NCBI GenBank assembly: GCA_019425045.1
Contig: JAHYYI010000010.1
Coordinates: forward strand, 1 to 50,233
Reading direction: 5' to 3'
Origin: Collinsella sp.
GTDB taxonomy: Bacteria > Actinomycetota > Coriobacteriia > Coriobacteriales > Coriobacteriaceae
DNA length: 50,233 bases
Below are positions 8,330 to 16,966 of this stretch, in pieces. Made by a program: the position numbers and the translations under genes. The notes beneath the pieces are model-generated. The model was not told the DNA's origin, ran no database searches, and saw only the letters and a program-made list of their open reading frames with translations. How positions within the stretch are numbered: the first letter of the stretch is position 1; each line of letters begins with the position of its first letter.

Positions 8330-9850
8330 GTGAGAGAGGAGAGCCCCCGACAAGGTATGAGGAGGCCCGACTCGGACCGTGCTTCCTCGCGGCGCAGCAC
8401 ACCGCGTTCCGGTCGTGGCAGGCAGTCGTTTAGCGAACGCTATATTGCCGGCGTTCCCGCCCGCATCATGCGCCCCCGTCTGATATTTATGGCCTGCCTG
8501 TTTACTTTGGTGTGCTTTGGTCTGCTGATGGTGTACTCGGCGTCTTCGGTCGAGGCGCTGCACGAGAATGGCTCGGCGACGTTTTTCCTGGGTCGACAGG
8601 CCGCGTTTGCCGTGGTTGGTGTTCTGGCGCTGATTGCCATCGTGCGCGTTTTGCCGGACAGCTGGTTTGGGGAGGATGTGCTTAGGATCTTCCTTATCGG
8701 CATGATAGGGCTACTGTTTCTGGTGTTCTTGGTGGGCAGCGGCAGCCGTGGCGCCACGCGCTGGCTCAACATCGCCGGTATTCAGTTCCAGCCTTCCGAG
8801 TTTTTAAAGCCATTTGCCATTGCGTATTCGGCCATCATGCTTGATCGCTTCTTTTCGCCCGGTGGCAACATCAACGAATTCCTTCGCAAGATGGGCATCT
8901 ACCTGGGTATTTCGCTCTTTCTGATCTTTATCCAGCCCGATTTCGGTACTGTCCTGATCATCCTGTTGACCCTCATGTGCATGGCGTTGTTTGCGGGTCT
9001 CGACCCGAGATTTATCATCGGCGTGCTAATCTTCGGCATTCTCGTGATCGTGATTGCACTTGTCGCAGAGCCGTACCGTATGGTGCGTATTCAGGTTGCC
9101 TTGAACCCTTGGGCTGACGAGTATGGTGACGGCTATCAGGCCACGCTTGCCATCATGGCCTTTGCCTCGGGCGGTCTGTTCGGCCGTGGCATCGGCAACT
9201 CAACCATGAAGTACTCGTATCTGCCCGAGGCGCACAATGACTACATCCTGGCCATCATTGGCGAGGAAGTCGGCTTTGTCGGAACCGTGCTGTTCTTCTT
9301 GGTGTTTGCGATGCTGATCTACTCGGCGTTTCGCATTGCCGAGCAGGCGACCGATCGTCGGGGCGCGCTTATGGCGTCTGGCTCCGCGGTCATTCTCGCG
9401 GTGCAGTTTTTGATTAACGCGCTGGGCATCCTCAACGTGTTTCCCATGACGGGCAAACCGTTGCCGTTTATTAGCTACGGCGGTTCGTCGATTATTGTGT
9501 CGCTTATGCTTGCCGGGTTGATCCTGCGCGTTTCGTACGAGAGCGCCCGCCGCGATGAGTATGACCGCCGCCGTGAGAGCTTTGCCGTTATGGACGAGAG
9601 CACCGCCGGCGTGGCCCATGTGCGCGGTGAACGACCTTCGCGTAGCGGCTTTACCGTTCTGGATGGTTCTGCATCCGAGCCGGCAGCTCGTCCACGCTCG
9701 CGAACGGCTCCGCAAGGTCGTCCGCAGCGCCCCAGCCCTCGCAACGCGGGCGGCGGATATAATCGAATCGATTTGAACTCGGACCCGTCGGCGCGTCTGC
9801 GCACCGACGACCAGGGACCGCGTGTACGAAGGGACTACCATGACCGATAA
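8330..9850 (+). CDS. ftsW: Septal SEDS glycosyltransferase FtsW
   Basis: About 506 residues, longer than the usual 380-420 because both ends carry disordered Arg/Ser/Pro-rich tails (about 1-45 and 410-506). The core has 9-10 membrane helices typical of SEDS proteins, which polymerise lipid II glycan strands together with FtsI. Marks include W-L-N-I-A-G-I-Q-F-Q-P-S-E-F, P-D-F-G-T-V and the near C-terminal P-L-P-F-I-S-Y-G-G-S-S. I chose GTG at 8330 because AGGGG ends 6 bases upstream; a TTG at 8324 is in frame but badly placed. It overlaps murG by 11 bases. RodA is an alternative family member, but the dcw context favours FtsW. Confidence 0.93.
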   Translation: MREESPRQGMRRPDSDRASSRRSTPRSGRGRQSFSERYIAGVPARIMRPRLIFMACLFTLVCFGLLMVYSASSVEALHENGSATFFLGRQAAFAVVGVLALIAIVRVLPDSWFGEDVLRIFLIGMIGLLFLVFLVGSGSRGATRWLNIAGIQFQPSEFLKPFAIAYSAIMLDRFFSPGGNINEFLRKMGIYLGISLFLIFIQPDFGTVLIILLTLMCMALFAGLDPRFIIGVLIFGILVIVIALVAEPYRMVRIQVALNPWADEYGDGYQATLAIMAFASGGLFGRGIGNSTMKYSYLPEAHNDYILAIIGEEVGFVGTVLFFLVFAMLIYSAFRIAEQATDRRGALMASGSAVILAVQFLINALGILNVFPMTGKPLPFISYGGSSIIVSLMLAGLILRVSYESARRDEYDRRRESFAVMDESTAGVAHVRGERPSRSGFTVLDGSASEPAARPRSRTAPQGRPQRPSPRNAGGGYNRIDLNSDPSARLRTDDQGPRVRRDYHDR

Positions 9851-10955
9851 AATGACCGTTGCTATTGCAGCCGGCGGCACGGCAGGACACATCAACCCCG
9901 CGCTCGCCTTGGCCGAAGAGCTGCGTGACCGTGGCCACCACGTTGTGTTCGTGGGCCAGTCGCGCAAGCTCGAGGGTCGTTTGGTCCCCGAGGCTGGGTT
10001 TGATTTTGTGCCCATTACGGTCACGGGCTTCGACCGCTCCCGTCCTTGGACGGCGCTGACCTCGCTGTGGCGTGTCAATAAGGCCAAGCGTGCGCTCGCC
10101 AATCATTTCTCAAAGGTCGGCAAGCCCGATGCCGCCATCGGTTTTGGTGCCTATGTCGAGGTTCCGCTGCTTGGGTGGTGCAAGGGCGCAGGCGTTCCGT
10201 ATCTGCTGCATGAGCAGAACTCTGTTCCGGGCCTGGCCAACAAGATGATGAACTCCCACGCCGCCCGCGTGTGCATCTCGGTGCCGGCAGCGCGTTCGGT
10301 CTTTGAGCGCGAAGGTGACCCTGACCACGTGCTCATGACCGGCAACCCCGTACGTCGCTCGGTGATCGAGGGCGATCGCGCTCGTGGCCGCAAGGCACTT
10401 GGCGTTCCCGAGGACGCTACGCTGCTGCTCGTCTTTGGCGGTTCACTTGGCGCCCAGCACCTCAACGAGCGCGTGACTTCGCTCAAAAACGAACTGCTTT
10501 CGCGCAAGAACCTCTATGTGTTGCATTCGACGGGTGCCGACGGCTTTGAGGAGACCGAGCACGCTTTGGCGCTGACGCCCGAGGAGGCGAAGCGTTACCG
10601 CGCCCAGCCTTACATCGACAACATGGGCGATATGCTGGCTGCTGCCGATTTGGTGCTCTCGCGTTCGGGTGCATCGAGCGTGGCCGAGATCGCTGCGCTC
10701 GCCGTGCCCTCGGTGCTCGTGCCGTATCCGCATGCGACGGCCGACCACCAAACCACCAATGCTCGTTATCTGGTCGACGCCGGGGCCGGCGTGCTCTGCG
10801 CCGATGCCGATATCGACGGTTCTGCCTTTGCCGATGAGCTGCTGCACCTGGTCGATGACGCGGCGGCGCGCGACGCCATGCGTCAGGCGGCGCGTGGTCT
10901 GGCTCAGGATAGAGCCGCCGCTCTTCTGGCGGATGCGGTAGAGGGTTTGCGTTAG
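9840..10955 (+). CDS. murG: UDP-GlcNAc:lipid I N-acetylglucosaminyltransferase MurG
   Basis: A 371-residue peripheral membrane glycosyltransferase (GT28) that converts lipid I to lipid II on the inner face of the membrane. The N-terminal G-G-T-A-G-H-I-N-P loop (12-20) binds the lipid acceptor. The linker shows H-E-Q-N-S-V-P-G-L-A-N, then T-G-N-P-V-R, F-G-G-S-L-G-A-Q-H-L-N, the UDP-GlcNAc site R-S-G-A-S-S-V-A-E-I and P-Y-P-H-A-T-A-D-H-Q-T-T-N-A. The ATG at 9840 is preceded by GAAGGG with 6 bases spacing and lies inside the end of ftsW. A 97-base gap follows before murC. Confidence 0.97.
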   Translation: MTDKMTVAIAAGGTAGHINPALALAEELRDRGHHVVFVGQSRKLEGRLVPEAGFDFVPITVTGFDRSRPWTALTSLWRVNKAKRALANHFSKVGKPDAAIGFGAYVEVPLLGWCKGAGVPYLLHEQNSVPGLANKMMNSHAARVCISVPAARSVFEREGDPDHVLMTGNPVRRSVIEGDRARGRKALGVPEDATLLLVFGGSLGAQHLNERVTSLKNELLSRKNLYVLHSTGADGFEETEHALALTPEEAKRYRAQPYIDNMGDMLAAADLVLSRSGASSVAEIAALAVPSVLVPYPHATADHQTTNARYLVDAGAGVLCADADIDGSAFADELLHLVDDAAARDAMRQAARGLAQDRAAALLADAVEGLR

Positions 10956-11052
10956 TTAGACGGGATATCTTCGGTCGCCCTCGCGCTGATGCGGTAGGTG
11001 CGGTACAGTTAACGGGTTACAGGCAGTGTTTACGCAAGGAGTACACGAGCAC

Positions 11053-12471
11053 ATGGCTGATTCCCAGACTGCAACCTCCGCGCCCGAGTTTAAGAGCGCC
11101 CACTTTATCGGTATCGGCGGCGCCGGCATGAGCGGCATCGCCCTCGTTCTGCACGAGCGCGGTTATGCCGTTACCGGCTCCGACCTTAAGACGTCACGTT
11201 ATATCCGCCAGCTTACCCGCGCTGGTGTGAAGGTGCATGTGGGCCATGAGGCCGCCACGATCGACGAGGTTAAGCCCGACGTGGTTGTTGTCTCCACCGC
11301 TATTCCGGAATCCAACCCTGAACTCGTGCGCGCTCGCGAGCTTGGTATTCCCGTGTGGCCCCGTGCCAAGATGCTCTCTGCTTTGGGCCACGGCTACACC
11401 ACCGTCGCTGTTGCCGGCACGCATGGCAAGACCACCACGTCTTCGATGTGTGCCACCATGCTCGACCGCATGGGTCTGGATCCGAGCTTCCTGATCGGTG
11501 GCATCGTCGAGGGCTATGACACGAACGGCAAGAACGGCTCGGGCGACTACTTTGTCGCCGAGGCCGACGAGTCCGACAGCTCCTTCCTGTTCCTGAACCC
11601 CAACGTAGTCATTGTGACCAACGTCGAGGCCGACCACCTCGATCACTACTCGGGTATCGAGGAGATCGAGGCAACTTTCGCCAAATTCATGAGCCTGGTG
11701 GGCGAGGGCGGCACCGTCATCGTCTGCGGTGAGGACCCGCATCTGGTCGAGCTCGCCAAGTCGACGGGCCGTCACGTGCTTTCCTACGGCTTTGCCGAGA
11801 GCAACGACATCGTCTGCATGCACCCGGATGTCAAGGGCATCCAGAGTGACTTTATCGTTCGCTTTGAGGACGGCACTGAGCGCGCTGTGGAGATCAAGAG
11901 CAATCCCGGTCGCCACAACATGCTCAACGCCACGGCGGTGCTCACCGTCGCCCATGTCCTGGGCCTTGACATCGACGCCGCCGCCAAGGCGCTCTCGAGC
12001 TTTGAGGGCGTCCGCCGTCGCTTTACCCACGTGGGCGATATCGATGGCATCACCGTGGTCGATGATTACGGCCATCACCCCACCGAGATCAAGGCGACGC
12101 TTGCTGCCGCTTCGTCGCTGGGTTACAAGCACGTCGACGTCGTGTTCCAGCCGCACCGCTATTCGCGCCTGCAGGCCCTGTGCGACGACTTTGCCGATGC
12201 ATTTGCCAATGCCGATAAACTGCTGCTGATTGATGTGTTCTCGGCTGGCGAGATGCCCATTCCGGGTGTCACCTCTAAGATGCTCGCCGATACCGTGCGC
12301 GCCAAGCATCCTGGCAAGGAGGTCGTGTACTGCTCCAGCCGTCTTGAGCTCAATCAGGAGCTCGAGCAGATGGTGGGCGAGGGCGACCTGCTGCTCACCA
12401 TGGGTGCCGGCGACGTTACGACCGTCGGTCCCGAGTTCATTGAGTATCTGACTGCCAAGAAAGACGCTTAA
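11053..12471 (+). CDS. murC: UDP-MurNAc--L-alanine ligase MurC
   Basis: A 472-residue cytoplasmic ligase that adds the first residue, L-Ala, to UDP-MurNAc. The N-terminal nucleotide-sugar domain begins H-F-I-G-I-G-G-A-G-M-S-G. The ATP site G-T-H-G-K-T-T-T lies at 122-129, then E-A-D-E-S-D-S-S-F and N-V-E-A-D-H-L-D-H-Y. The C-terminal domain has D-D-Y-G-H-H-P-T-E and F-Q-P-H-R-Y-S-R, which separate MurC from its paralogs. The start ATG at 11053 has AAGGAG 11 bases upstream, slightly long; a GTG at 11026 is in frame but lies before that site. Confidence 0.97.
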   Translation: MADSQTATSAPEFKSAHFIGIGGAGMSGIALVLHERGYAVTGSDLKTSRYIRQLTRAGVKVHVGHEAATIDEVKPDVVVVSTAIPESNPELVRARELGIPVWPRAKMLSALGHGYTTVAVAGTHGKTTTSSMCATMLDRMGLDPSFLIGGIVEGYDTNGKNGSGDYFVAEADESDSSFLFLNPNVVIVTNVEADHLDHYSGIEEIEATFAKFMSLVGEGGTVIVCGEDPHLVELAKSTGRHVLSYGFAESNDIVCMHPDVKGIQSDFIVRFEDGTERAVEIKSNPGRHNMLNATAVLTVAHVLGLDIDAAAKALSSFEGVRRRFTHVGDIDGITVVDDYGHHPTEIKATLAAASSLGYKHVDVVFQPHRYSRLQALCDDFADAFANADKLLLIDVFSAGEMPIPGVTSKMLADTVRAKHPGKEVVYCSSRLELNQELEQMVGEGDLLLTMGAGDVTTVGPEFIEYLTAKKDA

Positions 12472-12476
12472 GTCTA

Positions 12477-13388
12477 ATGGGTCTGTTTAACGCCGTCATG
12501 GCGCTCTCGGGCATGATCGACACGGATGTGATCGAGGACGAGCGCCTTGCGCGTCATACGAGCTATCGTATCGGCGGCAAGGCCGACCTCTTTGTGACGT
12601 GCCATAGCTATCATGCCCTCCGCCGCGCCGTGGCGGTGCTCGATCGCGAGCAGGTGCCGTGGGTCATCATCGGCAAGGGCTCCAATCTGCTGGTTGCCGA
12701 TGGCGGTTATCGCGGTGCCGTCATTTCGCTCGGACGTGAGTTCCAGCGCACGGTTGTTGCCGATGACGGTTGTACGCTGACGGTCGGTGCGGGCGTGATG
12801 TTTGCGCGCCTGGTCAACGATGCCCTGTCGCGTAGCCTCTCGGGCCTTGAGTTTGCCGTTGGCATTCCTGGTTCGGTCGGCGGTGCGATATCTATGAATG
12901 CCGGCACGCGGACCGAGTGGATTGGCTCGCTGGTTGAGGATGTCGTAACGTTTGACCCGGCATCCGGTATCAAGCATTATGCGGGGTCCGAGATCTCTTG
13001 GGGCTACCGCGAATGTAGCCTTCCCCGCAATGAGATCATCCTCGAGTGCGTGCTCAAGCTTAAACCGGCGCCCAAGGCCGACATTCGCGAGCGCATGGAG
13101 CGGTACCTTACAAGGCGCAAGCGTACGCAGCCCATGGGTCGCGCATCCTGCGGGTCTGTCTTTCGCAACCCGCCCGATGCGAGTGTGGGCAAGCTTGTCG
13201 AGGATTGTGGATTAAAGGGTTTTTCGATTGGCGGCGCGGAAGTTTCGCCCGTTCACGCTAATTTTATCGTTAATAACGGAACTGCCTCGGCCGATGACGT
13301 TGCCGCGGTTATCAGACATGTGCACGGAAAGGTGAGGGAGGCGTATGGCATCGAGCTCAGACCGGAAGTTAAATTCCTCGGCTTCTAG
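12477..13388 (+). CDS. murB: UDP-N-acetylenolpyruvoylglucosamine reductase MurB
   Basis: A 303-residue FAD enzyme that reduces UDP-GlcNAc-enolpyruvate to UDP-MurNAc with NADPH. Visible marks are H-T-S-Y-R-I-G-G-K-A-D, the FAD segment I-I-G-K-G-S-N-L-L, G-I-P-G-S-V-G-G-A-I-S-M-N-A-G, the catalytic S-C-G-S-V-F-R-N-P (Ser227), and a C-terminal G-A-x-V-S-P-V-H-A-N-F-I-V-N. The length and the missing Y-loop fit the shorter type II form of Gram-positives. The ATG at 12477 lacks a clear ribosome site, so ATGs at 12498 or 12513 could be used, or translation may be coupled to murC six bases upstream. Its 3' end overlaps ftsQ. Confidence 0.95.
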   Translation: MGLFNAVMALSGMIDTDVIEDERLARHTSYRIGGKADLFVTCHSYHALRRAVAVLDREQVPWVIIGKGSNLLVADGGYRGAVISLGREFQRTVVADDGCTLTVGAGVMFARLVNDALSRSLSGLEFAVGIPGSVGGAISMNAGTRTEWIGSLVEDVVTFDPASGIKHYAGSEISWGYRECSLPRNEIILECVLKLKPAPKADIRERMERYLTRRKRTQPMGRASCGSVFRNPPDASVGKLVEDCGLKGFSIGGAEVSPVHANFIVNNGTASADDVAAVIRHVHGKVREAYGIELRPEVKFLGF

Positions 13389-14601
13389 AGCATCGAAACC
13401 CACCTTCCGCCGCGCCGGAGGGCGTTCCGGCGCGCCTGCCAAACCTCAACGCAATACCGTCGCGCACTCTAAGTCTGTCGGGCATGCTCGACAGACCAGT
13501 CGTCCGGTCGTCGGCTCGCAGCTCGGTAATCGTCCGGCCGCAAAAAAGTCCTCGCGTCCCTCGGTGACGTCAAAGCCTGTTATGGGCGCCAAGCCTGCCC
13601 GTCCCATGGCAGCTCCCAAGCCCTCGACGGGAACTAAAGCGGCGCGTCCAGGTCTCACGCTGGGCGCATCGAAACCGCGCTCGCTGACATCGGTGCCGGC
13701 TACCGCCAAGAAGCCTTCGAGTAAAAAAGGTTTCAACCCGTTATCTTCACTTGGAGCGATGGCAAATAAAACATCAGACGCCGCTTCTGTCATTACAGGC
13801 AAAGGCAAAATCGTGGGCGGCGTTCTGGCCGTCTTGGCCGTGCTCGTCGTCGTTGCCATCGTGGTGATCAACTCTGGACTGTTTACTGCCACTGATATTC
13901 AGATTCAAGGCAGCGAGCATGTGACGAAGCACGATGCTATCCAGCTGATCGACTTGCCCGAGGGAACGTCGCTTTTTAACGTCGATCCCGACCAGATTAC
14001 CGAGGATCTCAAGCAGAACCCGTGGGTTTCGGGCGTGGATGTCCAGCGCCAGTTTCCCCATACGCTTATCATCACGCCGACGGAGCGTAAAGTTATCGCC
14101 ATTGCGTATATCAGCTCCGACGACCTTGCCTGGGCTATCGGAGACGATGACACCTGGATCGCCCCGCTGTCGACGTCGGTCGAAGTGGACGACCAGGGCA
14201 ACGTCATCACGACAGGGCAGGGCTCAAATACCTTGACCGGAATCGATGCCGCGCTGGCGCTCGCCAAGCATTATGGCGCGGTGTTGTTGACTGATGTCTC
14301 GGCGGATGTCGCTCCGGTTTCCGGCCAGGCGGTGAACTCCAAAGCCGTTAAGGCCGGCCTGGATTATGTGCGTGGTTTTTCGAGCGAGTTCTTGGGACAA
14401 GTCAAGGATATTTCCACGCCTTCGGTCGAAGCCATCTCGGCAAACCTCAATAACGGCATTGAGGTGTCGCTGGGCGATTCGGACGATATCGCCAAGAAGG
14501 AACGCGTAGTCACCAAGTTGCTTTCGCAGGTAGAGGGCGTAACGTATATCAATGTGCGCTCTCCGGGCAACTACACATTTAGGAATGCTCCGACCTCGTA
14601 G
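13345..14601 (+). CDS. ftsQ: Cell division protein FtsQ/DivIB
   Basis: A 418-residue bitopic membrane protein. A long basic, low-complexity cytoplasmic tail (1-150; many Ser, Lys, Pro and Ala) precedes one membrane helix (about 154-174, Val/Ala-rich). A POTRA-like domain follows from F-T-A-T-D-I-Q-I-Q-G-S-E-H-V with L-F-N-V-D and N-P-W-V-S-G-V-D-V-Q-R-Q-F-P-H-T-L, and then a beta domain. FtsQ recruits FtsL and its partner to the divisome. The gene begins 44 bases inside murB in another frame, behind GGGAGG. The unusually long N-terminal tail is typical of actinobacterial proteins rather than of E. coli FtsQ. Confidence 0.9.
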   Translation: MASSSDRKLNSSASRASKPTFRRAGGRSGAPAKPQRNTVAHSKSVGHARQTSRPVVGSQLGNRPAAKKSSRPSVTSKPVMGAKPARPMAAPKPSTGTKAARPGLTLGASKPRSLTSVPATAKKPSSKKGFNPLSSLGAMANKTSDAASVITGKGKIVGGVLAVLAVLVVVAIVVINSGLFTATDIQIQGSEHVTKHDAIQLIDLPEGTSLFNVDPDQITEDLKQNPWVSGVDVQRQFPHTLIITPTERKVIAIAYISSDDLAWAIGDDDTWIAPLSTSVEVDDQGNVITTGQGSNTLTGIDAALALAKHYGAVLLTDVSADVAPVSGQAVNSKAVKAGLDYVRGFSSEFLGQVKDISTPSVEAISANLNNGIEVSLGDSDDIAKKERVVTKLLSQVEGVTYINVRSPGNYTFRNAPTS

Positions 14602-14718
14602 CGCTGGTTGATGCTTTGTTGAGGGGCCATACCACGCCGTTTATCTGGTTTGTTTGGTTTTCACGGTCAATTATTTGACTGATACGTTCATAATGTGCAA
14701 ACATAATACGGTTTACCT

Positions 14719-14758
14719 TTGCATTTACTTTCAACCTGAAGGTTAATGTGCGCAGGGG
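14719..14758 (+). promoter_or_regulatory. ftsZ promoter region with shared motif (copy 2)
   Basis: The stretch 14731-14758 matches 205-232 upstream of mraZ at 22 of 28 bases and contains the dyad AACCT-GA-AGGTT (14733-14744). TTGCAT (14719-14724) and TAATGT (14744-14749) flank the dyad with a 19-base spacer. A long spacer spanned by a dyad is the layout of MerR-activated promoters. The predicted start of transcription would be about 45 bases before the ftsZ ATG. The promoter assignment is inferred. Confidence 0.5.
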
Positions 14759-14800
14759 TCGACCCATGCTATGGCTATAACCTTTGTTCGGAGGACCGAC

Positions 14801-15955
14801 ATGCACGAGACAGAGATCAACAACTACCTTGCCGTCATTAAGGTGGTCGGCGTCGGCGGCGGCGGTACCAACGCGGTCAATCGAATGATCGAAGAGGGCA
14901 TCCGCGGCGTCGAGTTTGTTGCCATCAACACCGATGCTCAGGCACTCGCGATCTCTGATGCCGATATCAAGGTGCACATCGGCACCGACCTTACCCGCGG
15001 CCTGGGCGCCGGCGCCAATCCCGAGGTTGGCCGCAAGGCTGCCGATGAGTCCCGCGACGACATCGCCGAGGCGCTCGCTGGCGCCGACATGGTGTTTATC
15101 ACCTGCGGCGAGGGCGGCGGCACCGGTACCGGCGCCGCACCCATCGTTGCCGATATCGCGATGAACGAGGTCGGCGCACTGACCGTCGCCGTCGTGACCA
15201 AGCCCTTCACCTTCGAGGGCCGCAAGCGTAAGAAGAGCGCCGAGGAGGGCATCAAGACCCTCTCCGATTGCGTCGACACCATGATCGTCATTCCTAACGA
15301 TAAGCTGCTCGACATCGCCGAGAAGAAGACCACCATGCTCGAGGCCTTCGCGATTGCCGATGGCGTCCTTTCCCAGGGCACCCAGGGCATCACCGACCTC
15401 ATCACCGTCCCCGGTATCATCAACCTGGACTTCGCCGATGTTAAGACCATCATGAAGCAGGCCGGTACCGCCATGATGGGTATCGGTACCTCTTCTGGGG
15501 ATACTCGTGCCGTCGACGCTGCCCAGCAGGCCATCTCCAGCCCGCTGCTCGAGAGCTCCATCGATGGTGCCACGCGCGTGCTGCTCTCCATCGCCGGTTC
15601 CAAGGACCTGGGCATCCAGGAGATCAGCGACGCCGCCGACGTTGTCGCCAACGCTGTCGACTCCGAGGCCAACATCATCTTCGGTACCGTTGTCGACGAG
15701 TCCCTGGGCGATCAGGTGCGTATCACCGTCATCGCTACGGGCTTCTCCGACTCCAACGTCAACCGTCAGGATGAGCTCTTTGCTGCTCAGCAGTCTCAGA
15801 GCAAGGCCGCTGCCTCCGCTGAGCCGCAGCGCACCGCTCCGGCTGCCAGCCCGGCTCAGGCCGCTCCGACCCGCAACGTCGGTGGTACCGAGCTGCCCAA
15901 CTTTGGCAACGACCAGTTCGAGCTTCCCGACTTCCTGAAGCGCGGTAGCTTCTAG
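14801..15955 (+). CDS. ftsZ: Cell division GTPase FtsZ
   Basis: A 384-residue tubulin homolog that polymerises into the division ring. It shows V-G-G-G-G-T-N-A-V near the N-terminus, the tubulin signature G-G-G-T-G-T-G at 105-111, and the T7 synergy loop region N-L-D-F-A-D-V-K. After an Ala/Pro/Gln-rich linker (about 325-370), the conserved C-terminal peptide E-L-P-D-F-L-K-R contacts SepF and other partners. I start at ATG 14801 because GGAGG lies six bases upstream; the in-frame ATG at 14771 has no such site. It has its own likely promoter and a strong terminator, so it can be expressed apart from the upstream genes. Confidence 0.98.
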   Translation: MHETEINNYLAVIKVVGVGGGGTNAVNRMIEEGIRGVEFVAINTDAQALAISDADIKVHIGTDLTRGLGAGANPEVGRKAADESRDDIAEALAGADMVFITCGEGGGTGTGAAPIVADIAMNEVGALTVAVVTKPFTFEGRKRKKSAEEGIKTLSDCVDTMIVIPNDKLLDIAEKKTTMLEAFAIADGVLSQGTQGITDLITVPGIINLDFADVKTIMKQAGTAMMGIGTSSGDTRAVDAAQQAISSPLLESSIDGATRVLLSIAGSKDLGIQEISDAADVVANAVDSEANIIFGTVVDESLGDQVRITVIATGFSDSNVNRQDELFAAQQSQSKAAASAEPQRTAPAASPAQAAPTRNVGGTELPNFGNDQFELPDFLKRGSF

Positions 15956-15977
15956 TTCGTTTTTCTCAACGACCTGC

Positions 15978-16011
15978 ACGGGGTGTGTCCATTTGGATGC
16001 ACCCCGTTTTG
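15978..16011 (+). terminator. Rho-independent terminator after ftsZ
   Basis: CGGGGTG (15979-15985) pairs with CACCCCG (16000-16006), with an inner TCC/GGA extension, followed by TTTTGTTT. It separates ftsZ from pgeF. Confidence 0.85.
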
Positions 16012-16165
16012 TTTCTCGTTTGTAAACGAAAGCCTCCAATCTCCTTACGTTCCCTTTACGTTTGGTCCCTACCGCTGCGGGTATCCTTTTAAGGAAGTAT
16101 GACAGCCGTATAAACGCGGACTGCGCGGCGACGCCGCGGTACTTGTGTTATTAGGAGGCTTTAGT

Positions 16166-16966
16166 ATGGCAGCACGTGCGGACAACGTTTCGCGTGTCGA
16201 CCATGATGGAGTTACGTTGGTGGAGGGCGCGACATCCGATGTCCGCTTTGCCTTTACCGAGCGCACCGGTGGCGTTTCTGAAGATGCGTACTCCTCGCTC
16301 AACCTGGGCTCGCATGTAGGCGATGACCCCTTTGCTGTTCAAGAAAATCGTCGTCGAGTGCTCGAAGCTATGGGCGCCACTGAGTGCGAGCATAATCTGC
16401 TCGTGCCCAATCAGGTACATGGTGACCATATCGTTACGGTGACTTCGAGCGGCGCCGACGATCTTGAGGCTGTTCGCGAGCAGATTGCCGAGGGCTGCGA
16501 TGCCATCGTCTGTACGGCCCATGACGTGCCCGTGCTGCTCTGCTTTGCCGACTGCGTTCCCGTGGTGCTGGTGGCCCCCGGCGGATTTGCCGTGGTGCAC
16601 TCCGGTTGGAAGGGCACGATTGCACGTATTTCTGCCAAGGCGTGCCAGGCGCTTTGCGATGCTGCCGGCTGCGATGCGAGCGACGTTTCCGCCTATATCG
16701 GCCCCCATATCTTGGCTGACGAATATGAGGTATCCCGGGAACTCATGGATCGCTTTGCCGTCGAGTTCTCTTGCATCGATGCGAGTGCCTCTCGCATGCT
16801 CGATCTTTCCGCTGCCATTTGTGAGGCGCTGGTAGATGCCGGTGTGGACGCGGATAATATCGTGGATACCCAGCTTTCGACTGTGCGTCAGAACGACCGC
16901 TTTTATTCCTACCGTAACGAGGACGGCACCTGTGGGCGCCATGCTGCGATCGGCGTGATGCTATGA
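16166..16966 (+). CDS. pgeF: Peptidoglycan editing factor / purine nucleoside phosphorylase-like (YfiH/YlmD family)
   Basis: A 266-residue protein of the YfiH (DUF152) family, which usually follows ftsZ in actinobacteria. Members have been called laccase-like, purine nucleoside phosphorylase, and peptidoglycan editing factor that hydrolyses misincorporated UDP-MurNAc-L-Ser. The zinc-binding residues are visible: His in N-Q-V-H-G, Cys in A-D-C-V-P-V, and His in V-H-S-G-W-K-G-T, followed by I-G-P-H-I. The start ATG at 16166 has AGGAGG seven bases upstream. Its stop overlaps the pstS start (ATGA), an unusual coupling because the neighbours expected here are yggS and sepF. Confidence 0.92.
   Translation: MAARADNVSRVDHDGVTLVEGATSDVRFAFTERTGGVSEDAYSSLNLGSHVGDDPFAVQENRRRVLEAMGATECEHNLLVPNQVHGDHIVTVTSSGADDLEAVREQIAEGCDAIVCTAHDVPVLLCFADCVPVVLVAPGGFAVVHSGWKGTIARISAKACQALCDAAGCDASDVSAYIGPHILADEYEVSRELMDRFAVEFSCIDASASRMLDLSAAICEALVDAGVDADNIVDTQLSTVRQNDRFYSYRNEDGTCGRHAAIGVML

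Noticed and set aside
14675..14707. ftsZ promoter from TTGACT (14675) with CATAAT (14689 or 14702)
   Set aside because: Spacers would be 8 or 21 bases, neither workable.
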